64,000 bases of DNA from Tenggerimyces flavus (lineage in GTDB: Bacteria > Actinomycetota > Actinomycetes > Propionibacteriales > Actinopolymorphaceae). A model generated the notes under the pieces. The model had not been told where the DNA came from. It did not search any database and saw only the letters and a program-made list of their open reading frames with translations. Below, in pieces: positions 24,400-33,720 of the stretch. The position numbers and the translations under genes are program-made. The DNA lies in NCBI RefSeq assembly GCF_016907715.1, contig NZ_JAFBCM010000001.1, positions 3,162,001 to 3,226,000 of the forward strand, read 5' to 3'. Position 1 is the first letter of the stretch. Each line of letters opens with the position of its first letter.

Positions 24400-26148
24400 T
24401 TGAGTACGACACTGTCCACCGGCCAGCTGCCCCATCATCAAGCCAGTAAGGGTGTTTGGGCGAAGCCGCGCGCTTGGCAGCAAGAGGCGTACGACCTCTA
24501 CACCCAGCGCGGCCCGCGCGACTTCCTCGCGGTCGCGACCCCCGGCGCCGGCAAGACGGCGTTCGCCCTGCGCATCGCCGGTGACCTGCTGGAACGCCGC
24601 GTCGTCGAGCGGCTGATCGTGGTCGCGCCGACCGAGCACCTCAAGCAGCAGTGGGCCGACGCGGCCGCCCGCGGCAACATCAGCATCGACCCCGCGTTCT
24701 CCGGCAAGTCCGGCAAGACCAGCCGCGACTTCGACGGCGTCGCGGTGACGTACGCCGGGGTCTCCGTCGCCTCGAACGCCCTCCGGGTTCGGTGCGAGCG
24801 GTTCAAGACGCTCGTCATCCTCGACGAGATCCACCACGCCGGCGACGCGATGACCTGGGGCGAGGCCGTCCGCGAGGCGTTCGACCCGGCGACCCGCCGG
24901 CTCAGCCTCACCGGCACACCGTTCCGCAGCGACGCCAACCCGATCCCGTTCATCACCTACGCGCCGGACGACGAGCTGATCCCGCGCAGTGCGTCGGACT
25001 ACGCGTACGGCTACGGCCGCGCGCTCGCCGACGGTGTCGTCCGGCCGGTGCTGTTTCTCGCGTACTCCGGCGACATGAAGTGGCGCACCAGCGCCGGCGA
25101 CGAGATCGCCGCGCGGCTCGGCGCGCCGATGACCAAGGACCTCGCCGCCCAGGCATGGCGCACCGCACTCGACCCGGCCGGCGACTGGGTGCAGAAGGTG
25201 CTCGAGGCCGCCGACAAGCGTCTCACCGAGGTACGCCGCGACGTCGCCGACGCCGGCGGTCTGGTGATCGCGACCGACCAGGACACCGCCCGCGCGTACG
25301 CCAAGCTGCTCGCCGCGATCGTCGGCGAGAAGCCCACCCTCGTGCTCTCCGACGAGCCGAAGGCGAGCAAGCGGATCCAGGAGTTCGCCGACGGCACCTC
25401 GCGCTGGATGGTCGCCGTCCGGATGGTGAGCGAGGGCGTCGACGTTCCCCGCCTCGCCGTCGGCGTGTACGCGACCGCGACGCAGACGCCGCTGTACTTC
25501 GCCCAGGCGATCGGCCGCTTCGTCCGGGCCCGCCGGCGCGGCGAGACCGCGTCGGTGTTCCTGCCCACGGTGCCGACGCTGCTGCAGTATGCCGCCGAGA
25601 TGGAGGTCGAGCGCGACCACGTGCTCCGGCCGCCGTCGTCGGAGGACGAGGACGAGGACGCGCTGATGCAGCAGGCCGAGCAGGCCGAGACGATGCCGGA
25701 CTACCTTCAGGAGGGCATGGGCTTCCAAGCCCTGAACTCCGAGGCGGCGTTCGACCGGCTGGTCTACGACGGCAACGAGTTCGGCGGCGAGCTCGGCGAG
25801 GACGAGACCGAGTTCCTCGGCATCCCCGGGCTGCTCGAGCCGGACCAGGTGACCGAGCTGTTGAAGCGCCGCCGTTCGCAGCCCAAGCGCAAGGAGCCCG
25901 AGGCGGCCTCCGCCCCGGTCGCCGAGCCGGCGGAGGCGACGTACGAACGCCTCGGCGTGCTCCGCCGGGAGCTGAACGGGCTGGTCGCTGCGTGGCACCA
26001 CCGCACCTCCCTGCCGCACGGTGCCGTGCACGCCGACCTCCGCCGCGCCTGCGGCGGCCCGCTCGCGGTCCAGGCGTCCGCCGAGCAGCTGCAGGCCCGG
26101 ATCGACCTGATCCGCACCTGGGCGGTCCAACGCGGAGCGACAGGGTAG
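24400..26148 (+). CDS. DEAD/DEAH-box helicase (superfamily II)
   Basis: 582 residues. Motif I is ATPGAGKTAF (about 51), motif II DEIHHAGD, motif III SLTGTPFRS, motif V-like VRMVSEGVDVPRLAVGVYAT and motif VI QAIGRFVRARRRGE. An acidic insert (SSEDEDEDALMQQ) and a C-terminal helical extension rich in Glu and Arg follow. The TTG at 24400 has GGGAAGG about seven bases upstream; an earlier TTG at 24373 is possible. DUF3039 and this helicase are commonly neighbours in actinobacteria, so they may work together in nucleic-acid repair or processing, which remains inference. Confidence 0.92.
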   Translation: MSTTLSTGQLPHHQASKGVWAKPRAWQQEAYDLYTQRGPRDFLAVATPGAGKTAFALRIAGDLLERRVVERLIVVAPTEHLKQQWADAAARGNISIDPAFSGKSGKTSRDFDGVAVTYAGVSVASNALRVRCERFKTLVILDEIHHAGDAMTWGEAVREAFDPATRRLSLTGTPFRSDANPIPFITYAPDDELIPRSASDYAYGYGRALADGVVRPVLFLAYSGDMKWRTSAGDEIAARLGAPMTKDLAAQAWRTALDPAGDWVQKVLEAADKRLTEVRRDVADAGGLVIATDQDTARAYAKLLAAIVGEKPTLVLSDEPKASKRIQEFADGTSRWMVAVRMVSEGVDVPRLAVGVYATATQTPLYFAQAIGRFVRARRRGETASVFLPTVPTLLQYAAEMEVERDHVLRPPSSEDEDEDALMQQAEQAETMPDYLQEGMGFQALNSEAAFDRLVYDGNEFGGELGEDETEFLGIPGLLEPDQVTELLKRRRSQPKRKEPEAASAPVAEPAEATYERLGVLRRELNGLVAAWHHRTSLPHGAVHADLRRACGGPLAVQASAEQLQARIDLIRTWAVQRGATG

Positions 26149-26158
26149 GGCCCGAGAC

Positions 26159-26653
26159 CTAGCCCGCTGACTGCCGCGCGGCCTTCGCCAACAACGGCAG
26201 GACCCGACGCGAGATCTGGGTCGCGAGGGCGATCAGCGTCGACGTACGCACGATGCCGTCGAACGCGAGCATCTGGTCGATGACCCGCTGCAGATCGGCG
26301 TTCGACTCCGCCACGATCCGCGCCATCATGTCCGCCGAGCCGGTGATCGTGTAGGCCTCGATCACCTCGGGGATGCCGGCCAGATGCCGCGCGACGGTGT
26401 CGTGCCCGACGCCCTGGCGGATCTCCAGCGTGACGAACGCGGTGACGTCGAAGCCCAGCGCGGCCGGGTCGAGGTCCGGGCCCCAGGTGCGGACGACGCC
26501 CGTCCGTTCCAGCCGGTCCAGCCGCGCCTGTACGGTGCCGCGCGCGACCCCGAGCCGGCGGGAGGCCTCCAGCACGCCGACCCGGGGCTCGCGGGTGAAC
26601 AGCTCGATGATCCGCGCGTCCAGCGCGTCGACGGGCGGCTGTTGGCGGGTCAC
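26159..26653 (-). CDS. Lrp/AsnC-family transcriptional regulator
   Basis: 164 residues from a GTG. The winged helix-turn-helix (about 10-60: LDARIIELFTREPRVGVLEASRR then VARGTVQARLDRLERTGV) precedes the RAM ligand-binding domain (VIEAYTITGSADMMARIVAE). It is placed head-to-head with 4-hydroxyphenylpyruvate dioxygenase, one small gene between them, so regulation of tyrosine breakdown by an aromatic amino acid is a fair guess. Confidence 0.93.
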   Translation of the reverse strand: MTRQQPPVDALDARIIELFTREPRVGVLEASRRLGVARGTVQARLDRLERTGVVRTWGPDLDPAALGFDVTAFVTLEIRQGVGHDTVARHLAGIPEVIEAYTITGSADMMARIVAESNADLQRVIDQMLAFDGIVRTSTLIALATQISRRVLPLLAKAARQSAG

Positions 26654-26663
26654 GCTGCCCGCC

Positions 26664-28200
<1,537 letters not shown>

Positions 28201-28211
28201 GGCGCCGCGCC

Positions 28212-28286
28212 GTGATCATGAACGTGATCATGAATGCTTGGCATGCCTATGTGCCAGTTTGCCTTCATGATCACGTACATGATCAC
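28212..28286. repeat. long hairpin element, copy 2 (GTGATCATGAACGTGATC family)
   Basis: Arms of 23 bases (28212-28234 and 28264-28286) match at 22 positions around a 29-base loop. The arm sequence is nearly the same as in the element at 22625-22700; the loops differ. It begins 12 bases after the hppD stop and may act as terminator or 3' stabiliser. Confidence 0.8.
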
Positions 28287-28335
28287 CCGGTCGGGCCTCG
28301 AGGGACGGCGCCGGCGCCCTCTTCTGGACAATTTC

Positions 28336-28367
28336 TTGACGCTCCTTGACCGCATACCTAGCGTCAA
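28336..28367 (+). promoter_or_regulatory. promoter with overlapping palindromic operator for the PhyH gene
   Basis: TTGACG (28336-28341) and TAGCGT (28359-28364) are separated by 17 bases, a good sigma-70-type promoter. The palindrome TTGACGCT ... AGCGTCAA (28336-28343, 28360-28367) coincides with both elements, so a dimeric regulator bound there would control transcription. Confidence 0.65.
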
Positions 28368-28416
28368 AGACGGTGCAGCGCTGTCCCATCATCTGACGTC
28401 TGACTGAAGAGGTGTC

Positions 28417-29250
28417 ATGGATCCGTCGTGCCTGCAGTACGCGCTGACCGACGAGGAACGCAACACTTTCGAGAAGACCGGCCTGTTCTACCTCGAGAAC
28501 GCCCTGTCGCCGCAGCAGGTCTCCGAGCTCACTGCCATCGTCGACGGTGTCCATGAGCGGAAGACCGCGGCCGGGGAAGCGGCGAGCGACAAGGCGATGT
28601 TCGTGGCGAACTTCGTGCCCGAGCACGACAAGTTCGCCGACCTCGTCGACTACGAGCGTGTTCTCCCGAAGGTGTGGGGGCTCCTCGGCTGGAACATCTA
28701 CCTGTACCACACGCACCTGATCGTCACGCCGCCCTCGGGCCTGCAGCAGACCGACAACACGTTCGGCTGGCACCAGGACTCCGGTCGGGTCAACCGCGAC
28801 ATCGACACGCATCCGCGGCCCCGGCTCTCGCTGAAGGTCGCCTACTTCCTGTCCGACACGAGCGAGGCCGGGCGGGGCAACTTCTGGGTCGTACCGGGCA
28901 GCCATCTGCAGGACGACCTCGAGGTGCCCGAGGGGACGGGGCAGCCGGTGGGCGCGGTGCCCGTTCTCGCCAAGCCGGGTACGGCGGTGTTCTTCGACCG
29001 CAGGCTGTGGCACGCGGCCAGCCCGAACTGGTCGGACGTGACCCGGAAGGTGCTGTTCTACGGGTACGGCTACCGCTGGATCCGTACCAAGGACGACATG
29101 ACCGTCGAGGAGCTGTGGCCGAACAGCGACCCGGTCCGCAAGCAGCTGCTGGGGTACGGCGTCAACGCCAACGGGCACTACTCGCCGACGGACGACGACG
29201 TCCCGTTGCGCGGGTGGCTGGAGGAGCACAGCCCGTCCGACGCCGCCTAA
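28417..29250 (+). CDS. PhyH-family Fe(II)/2-oxoglutarate dioxygenase
   Basis: 277 residues. The jelly-roll fold shows the iron ligands H and D in FGWHQDSGRV and the distal H in RRLWHAASPNWS; R in VTRKVLFYGYGYRW is the likely 2-oxoglutarate clamp. The family hydroxylates varied substrates, including 2-aminoethylphosphonate (PhnY). Its neighbour in the same direction, 101 bases on, encodes phosphonoacetate hydrolase, so a phosphonate substrate is plausible but unproven. GAAGAGG lies just before the ATG. A palindromic promoter lies about 50 bases upstream. Confidence 0.9.
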   Translation: MDPSCLQYALTDEERNTFEKTGLFYLENALSPQQVSELTAIVDGVHERKTAAGEAASDKAMFVANFVPEHDKFADLVDYERVLPKVWGLLGWNIYLYHTHLIVTPPSGLQQTDNTFGWHQDSGRVNRDIDTHPRPRLSLKVAYFLSDTSEAGRGNFWVVPGSHLQDDLEVPEGTGQPVGAVPVLAKPGTAVFFDRRLWHAASPNWSDVTRKVLFYGYGYRWIRTKDDMTVEELWPNSDPVRKQLLGYGVNANGHYSPTDDDVPLRGWLEEHSPSDAA

Positions 29251-29286
29251 CCTCCCGTACATCGGGCGTTTCCCCAAGCCCGGTGG

Positions 29287-29305
29287 GGTTATAGGCGGCA
29301 TAGCC
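29287..29305 (+). promoter_or_regulatory. candidate LysR-type binding site upstream of phnA
   Basis: GGTTATAGGCGGCATAGCC is an imperfect palindrome containing the LysR signature T-N11-A (29290-29302). It lies about 50-65 bases before the phnA ATG. A LysR gene lies 1 kb beyond phnA. Confidence 0.45.
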
Positions 29306-29325
29306 AAACGCGGGGTTCTGTCTTC

Positions 29326-29364
29326 GAGTGCTCGCCATCACCATCGTGGGTATGGCGAGCACTC
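29326..29364 (+). promoter_or_regulatory. perfect hairpin over the phnA start codon
   Basis: GAGTGCTCGCCAT (29326-29338) and ATGGCGAGCACTC (29352-29364) are perfect 13-base complements around 13 bases. The right arm begins with the phnA ATG. In RNA the start codon would be buried in a stable stem; in DNA this is a 13-base half-site palindrome. Confidence 0.7.
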
Positions 29365-30536
29365 AGATCATCCAGGTCAACGGACGCGACTATCCGATGC
29401 CCACCGAGCCGGTCGTGGTGGTGTGCGTCGACGGTAGCGAGCCGGCCTACCACGAGCAGGCTCTCGCGGCGGGCCGGATGCCGTACCTCGCGAAGCTGCT
29501 CGAGAACGGCACCGGCACGGCGCTGACGGCCGACTGCGCGATGCCCTCGTTGACGAACCCCAACAACCTCTCGATCGCGACCGGCCGGCCGCCGTCGGTG
29601 CACGGGATCAGCGGCAACTACTTCTTCGACCGCTCGCGCGGTGAGGAAGTGATGATGAACGAGCCGGAGTTCCTTCGGGCGCAGACGATCTTCGCCGCGT
29701 TCGACGCGGCGGGGGCGCCCGTCGCGGTGATCACGGCGAAGGACAAGCTGCGGCGCCTGCTCAGCAAGGACCTGCCCGCGTCCTCGGTGTGCTTCTCGTC
29801 GGAGAAGCTGCCCGACGCACCGCCCGTCTACAGCGCCGCCCTGTCGGAGCGGGTGCTGTCCGAGGGCGTCTCCTTGCTGGAACGTTCGCGGCCCTTGATC
29901 ACATACCTGACGCTGACCGACTACATCCAGCACAAGTACGCACCGGGGACCGAGGTCGCGAACAACTTCTACGCGATGATGGACTCCTACTGGGCCCGGC
30001 TCGACGAGCTCGGCGCGACGCTGGTGGTCACGGCGGACCACGGCATGAACGCGAAGACCGACGCTGCCGGCGTCGCTCGCGTGGTCTATCTGCAAGACCA
30101 GCTTGACGATTGGTTCGGCGCGGGGGAGAGCCGGACGATCCTGCCCATCACCGACCCGTACCCGGTCCACCACGGCGCGCTGGGCTCGTTCGCCTACATC
30201 CACCTGTCCTCGCCGTCGGACGTGCCGGTCGCGCGGGAACGGCTGGCCGCGCTGCTGGGGATCGAGGCCGTGCTGACGCGCGACGAGGCGGTGGAACGGT
30301 ACGAGCTTCCTGGTGACCGGATCGGTGACCTCGCGGTGGTGGCGAGTACGAACGTCGCCGTCGGCACCACCCCCGCCGGCCACGACCTGTCCACACTCGA
30401 CCGCCCGTTGCGCTCGCACGGCGGCCTGTCCGAGCAGCGCGTGCCGTTCCTCGTCAACCGTCCGTTGACGCCACTGCCGTCCGGACACCGGTTGCGCAAC
30501 TTCGACGCCTACTGGGTCGCCCTCAACCACGCCTGA
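29352..30536 (+). CDS. phnA: phosphonoacetate hydrolase
   Basis: 394 residues of the alkaline phosphatase superfamily. Splits the C-P bond of phosphonoacetate to acetate and phosphate using two zinc ions. Diagnostic segments: VVCVDGSEPAYH, the nucleophile Thr in MPSLTNPNNLSIATG, GISGNYFFD, VITAKDKLRRLL, the metal site VVTADHGMNAKT, and DLSTLDRPLRSHGGLSEQ near the end with the last His. The ATG at 29352 is preferred; a GTG eight codons earlier is in frame. Start-codon pairing is described separately. A LysR gene lies nearby, as in some known phnA loci. Confidence 0.93.
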   Translation: MASTQIIQVNGRDYPMPTEPVVVVCVDGSEPAYHEQALAAGRMPYLAKLLENGTGTALTADCAMPSLTNPNNLSIATGRPPSVHGISGNYFFDRSRGEEVMMNEPEFLRAQTIFAAFDAAGAPVAVITAKDKLRRLLSKDLPASSVCFSSEKLPDAPPVYSAALSERVLSEGVSLLERSRPLITYLTLTDYIQHKYAPGTEVANNFYAMMDSYWARLDELGATLVVTADHGMNAKTDAAGVARVVYLQDQLDDWFGAGESRTILPITDPYPVHHGALGSFAYIHLSSPSDVPVARERLAALLGIEAVLTRDEAVERYELPGDRIGDLAVVASTNVAVGTTPAGHDLSTLDRPLRSHGGLSEQRVPFLVNRPLTPLPSGHRLRNFDAYWVALNHA

Positions 30537-30542
30537 ATCGTC

Positions 30543-31505
30543 CTAGCAGAGCTGGATCCAGGAGTCGCGGAGCAGGCCGCACATCGTCTGGTACGGCGCG
30601 TCGGCGAACTCGCTCTCGTGGCCGTCGATCGACCGTTCCCAGACGAGGGCACGGGCGGGCTTGCTGACCCAAACGGCTGTTTCGAGCTCCTCGACGAGGT
30701 CCTTGTGCGGCGCGAGGTCGGTGAACGGTTCGAGGTAGGCGTCGCGGGCTCTGGTGACGTCGGGCGAGTCGGCCTTGACTCCGCGCATGATGCCGATCAT
30801 GCCGAGGCCGATGAACATGCTGGCGAACGGGTGCGCGACGACGGCGTCGCCCCAGTCGTAGAAGCGGGCTTGGCCGTTCGTCATGAAGACGTTGGCGAGG
30901 TGGAGGTCGTTGTGGTCGAGGCTCGCTGGCACCTTGGCGCTTTGGAGGCGTTGGCACCAGTCGACGTACTGGGCGCGTTTCGCCTTGACTGCTTGGAGAT
31001 TGACGCGGTCTTCTTCGGTGCCGCTGTCGGTGACGTACCGTTCGGCGGCCTCGAAGGCTTCGTCGAAGCGTTGCGGCATGACGTTCGGGCGCATGTCGGT
31101 GACGCCGGCTTCGAGCATCGCGTCGACGTGCGGTGCGAGGGCGCGCTGGAGTTGGGCGTACTGGGGGAGGACTTTCTCGAGGGTGTCGATGAGGTCGTGC
31201 TCGCCTAGCTGCTCGCGGACGGGGATGCCACCGTCAGGGAGGAGGAGCCAGCCGTGGTCGGTGTCGGCGGCGATCGGCTCGAGGATGTGGTCGGGGGCCG
31301 CACGTTGGAGGATCTCGTACAGGCCGACCTCGAAGGCGGTGCGCCGGCCGGGGGCCTTGAGCCAGACGTCGCCCTGGTCGGTGGGGGCGTGCCAGATGGC
31401 GCCCCACGGGCGTACCCGCGGCTGGGTGATGTCCCCCGTGCGCTGCCGGCCGGCCTTCGCGAGCTGCTCGTCGAGCCAGGCTTCGACTCCGTACTCCCCG
31501 TTCAT
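30543..31505 (-). CDS. aminoglycoside-phosphotransferase-like kinase
   Basis: 320 residues, APH-family fold. The catalytic loop is SLDHNDLHLANVF (HxDxxxxN) and the metal-binding Asp is in RFYDWGDAVVAHP. The N-lobe lysine is in DVWLKAPGRRTAFE. Such enzymes phosphorylate hydroxyls of antibiotics, sugars or choline-like small molecules; the substrate here is unknown. It converges with phnA six bases away and is divergent from the LysR gene with a 26-base gap, so its promoter overlaps the regulator's control region. Confidence 0.88.
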   Translation of the reverse strand: MNGEYGVEAWLDEQLAKAGRQRTGDITQPRVRPWGAIWHAPTDQGDVWLKAPGRRTAFEVGLYEILQRAAPDHILEPIAADTDHGWLLLPDGGIPVREQLGEHDLIDTLEKVLPQYAQLQRALAPHVDAMLEAGVTDMRPNVMPQRFDEAFEAAERYVTDSGTEEDRVNLQAVKAKRAQYVDWCQRLQSAKVPASLDHNDLHLANVFMTNGQARFYDWGDAVVAHPFASMFIGLGMIGIMRGVKADSPDVTRARDAYLEPFTDLAPHKDLVEELETAVWVSKPARALVWERSIDGHESEFADAPYQTMCGLLRDSWIQLC

Positions 31506-31531
31506 GGGGCCATCTTCTACGATCGGTGCTC

Positions 31532-32446
31532 GTGCAGCTCAGCCTGCACCGCCTCTGGATCTTCCTGCAGGTGGTGGACAGCGGCGGCTTCTCGGCTGCG
31601 GCCCAGAAGCTGTACATGAGCCAGCCCTCGGTGTCGAACCAGGTGCGGCAGCTCGAGTCGTCGTTGGGCGCGGTGCTCGTGGACCGTTCGGGGTCACGCA
31701 TCCGCCCGACCGCCGAAGGGCAAGTCTTAGCTGAACATGCCCGCCGCATCTTCTCGCTGGCCGACCAGGCGGTAGCTGCCATCCAATCGGTCCAAGGCCT
31801 GTCTTCGGGCCGCCTCTCGGTCGGCGGAACGACAACAGCGGGGACCTATCTCTTACCCGGGCTCTTAGCTCGGTTTGGAGCCCAGTTCCCGCACATCACC
31901 TGTGACCTCTTCGTGGGGAACGAGGCCCAGGTCCGTTCTCGCCTGCTGGATGGCGAACTGGGCCTGGCGGTCTTCGCGGGCTCGCCGACGGCCGACCAAC
32001 TCTCGGTCGAGCAGATCCTCACCGACCGCCTGCTCCTGGTGTGCGCCCCGTCTCACCCGTTGGCCGGCCTCGCGGTAGCGCCGTCCGCGTTGGCTGCCGA
32101 GCACTTCCTCCTGCGGGAGCGAGGCTCCTCGACCCGAGCGGTCCAGCTGGAAACCCTCGCCCTCTGGGGCTTGTCGGACGTGTCGACCGCGGACATGTGG
32201 GGTCCGGAGACGCTGAAACAAGCGATCCGCGCCACGCTGGGCATTGGCCTCATCTCCGAACACGCGCTGACCGACGAACTCTCCGCCGGCTGGCTACGTC
32301 CGATCACCGTTTCACCCCCACCCACGCCCCGCCCCGTCACCGCCGCCCACCGCCACGACCGCTCTTTGTCCCCAGCCGAACAAGCCTTCCTCACCCTCCT
32401 CCGCGGCCTGAGTTCCTGGCCAGAGCCGGGAAACGGGTCGTCGTGA
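31532..32446 (+). CDS. LysR-family transcriptional regulator
   Basis: 304 residues. The helix-turn-helix (about 5-60: FLQVVDSGGFSAAAQKL, SQPSVSNQVRQLESSLG) leads to the substrate-binding domain (GRLSVGGTTTAGTYLLPGLLARF). The GTG at 31532 fits best, eight bases after TACGAT (31518-31523); the in-frame GTG at 31526 would be too close to that element. It is divergent from the phosphotransferase gene and one gene away from phnA; in Pseudomonas a LysR protein (PhnR) governs phnA, so control of the phosphonate genes is reasonable. Confidence 0.92.
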   Translation: MQLSLHRLWIFLQVVDSGGFSAAAQKLYMSQPSVSNQVRQLESSLGAVLVDRSGSRIRPTAEGQVLAEHARRIFSLADQAVAAIQSVQGLSSGRLSVGGTTTAGTYLLPGLLARFGAQFPHITCDLFVGNEAQVRSRLLDGELGLAVFAGSPTADQLSVEQILTDRLLLVCAPSHPLAGLAVAPSALAAEHFLLRERGSSTRAVQLETLALWGLSDVSTADMWGPETLKQAIRATLGIGLISEHALTDELSAGWLRPITVSPPPTPRPVTAAHRHDRSLSPAEQAFLTLLRGLSSWPEPGNGSS

Positions 32447-32459
32447 CGACTTGGGGCGC

Positions 32460-32630
32460 CTAGCGCTCTTCGCGGAAGTCGACGTGGCGGCGGATGGCCG
32501 GGTCGTACTTCTTCAGGATCAGGCGGTCGGGGTTATTGCGGCGGCTCTTCCTCGTCACGTAGGTGGTGCCTGTTCCGGCGGTGGAGCGGAGCTTGATGAT
32601 GGGGCGGTGGTCGGGGTGGCGGGCGGCCAT
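32460..32630 (-). CDS. rpmG: 50S ribosomal protein bL33, zinc-free paralogue
   Basis: 56 residues: [19 protein letters not shown] opens it, and [23 protein letters not shown] carries the conserved [12 protein letters not shown] core split around the rRNA-binding turn. The two CxxC pairs of the zinc form are replaced (STAG and DPAI), so this is the C-minus version used when zinc is scarce. The ATG at 32630 gives normal length; an in-frame ATG 15 codons upstream lies in the control region. A Zur-like box lies 21-36 bases upstream. Confidence 0.93.
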   Translation of the reverse strand: MAARHPDHRPIIKLRSTAGTGTTYVTRKSRRNNPDRLILKKYDPAIRRHVDFREER

Positions 32631-32650
32631 GGGAGGTGCTCCTCGGGGAG

Positions 32651-32666
32651 TGGGAACCGTTTTCAT
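32651..32666 (-). promoter_or_regulatory. Zur-like box upstream of zinc-free bL33
   Basis: On the gene strand the site reads ATGAAAACGGTTCCCA, close to the actinobacterial Zur consensus with TGAAAACG as its half-site. Zur-controlled zinc-free ribosomal paralogues are well known, which supports the call. Confidence 0.6.
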
Positions 32667-32702
32667 TACGTTCAACCCACTCCCCGGTGACCTTGTTCCC
32701 GG

Positions 32703-33668
32703 CTAGGGAATCAGCAGGAGCTTGCCCGTCGTGGCTCGCGATGCCAGGTCGGTCTGGGCCTTGGCCGCATCGGCCAGCGGGTACTGGCCGCCGATGCGGA
32801 CGGAGAGCTTGCCTTCGGCGATCCAGGTGAAGAGGTCCGTTGTACGCGACACCAGCTCTTCGCGGGTTGCCAGGTAGTGGCCCATGGTCGGCCGCGTCAG
32901 GAAGACCGAGCCCGCGTTCTGCAGCTCCATTGGGTTGACCTCCCGCACCGCTCCGCTCGACGCTCCGTAGAGGACCAGGTAGCCGCGGCGTCTCAGCGCT
33001 TGCAGGCTGTGGTCGAACGTCGTCGTCCCCACGCCGTCGTACACGACCGGCACGCCGGCGCCTGAGGTCAGGGAACGAGCGCGGTCGACGAAGTCCGAGT
33101 ACGACGCCACCTCGTCCGCCCCGGCGCCCCGGGCCAGGTCGGCCTTCTCCGGCGTCGAGACGGTGGCCAGCACGTGGCCGCCACGGAGCTTGACGATCTG
33201 GGTCAACAGCAACCCGACCCCGCCGGCCCCGGCGTGGACGACGGCCCAGTCGCCAGGGGCGATCGGGTACGTCGAGGTCGCGAGGTAGTGCGCCGTGATC
33301 CCCTGCAGCAGCACGGCCGCCCCAAGCTCGAACGACACCGACGAGGGCAATGGCACCACCTTGGAGGCCGACACGACCGCATGAGACGTGTACGAGCCCG
33401 AGGAGCCCTCCGCCCAAGCCACCCGGTCGCCCACCGCCACCGACGTCACCCCGGCGCCCACGGCAGACACCGTGCCCGCGCCCTCCGCGCCGGAGACGAA
33501 CGGCGTCTCCACCTTGTACTGCCCCGACCGCCGGTAGATGTCGACGAAGTTCACCCCCGCCGCCGCGACCTCCACCACGACCTCACCGGCCCCCGGCGAC
33601 GGATCCGCCAGCTCGACCAGCTCGAGGACCTCCGGACCACCCTGCTCCCTGACCTGTATGGCACGCAT
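32703..33668 (-). CDS. NADPH:quinone oxidoreductase (zeta-crystallin family)
   Basis: 321 residues of the medium-chain dehydrogenase family without the catalytic zinc ligands. GVNFVDIYRRSGQY identifies the quinone oxidoreductase branch; the nucleotide-binding motif is VHAGAGGVGLLLTQI. It reduces quinones or alpha,beta-unsaturated carbonyls by NADPH. The ATG at 33668 is preferred because GGAAGG (gene strand) lies nine bases upstream; the ATG at 33677 abuts it. The promoter region is shared with the divergent FAD-linked oxidase gene. Confidence 0.93.
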   Translation of the reverse strand: MRAIQVREQGGPEVLELVELADPSPGAGEVVVEVAAAGVNFVDIYRRSGQYKVETPFVSGAEGAGTVSAVGAGVTSVAVGDRVAWAEGSSGSYTSHAVVSASKVVPLPSSVSFELGAAVLLQGITAHYLATSTYPIAPGDWAVVHAGAGGVGLLLTQIVKLRGGHVLATVSTPEKADLARGAGADEVASYSDFVDRARSLTSGAGVPVVYDGVGTTTFDHSLQALRRRGYLVLYGASSGAVREVNPMELQNAGSVFLTRPTMGHYLATREELVSRTTDLFTWIAEGKLSVRIGGQYPLADAAKAQTDLASRATTGKLLLIP

Positions 33669-33720
33669 GTCCGCCATCCTTCCACCGCCCAGACGTCAGA
33701 CGAATGAGTACGTTGGAGCC

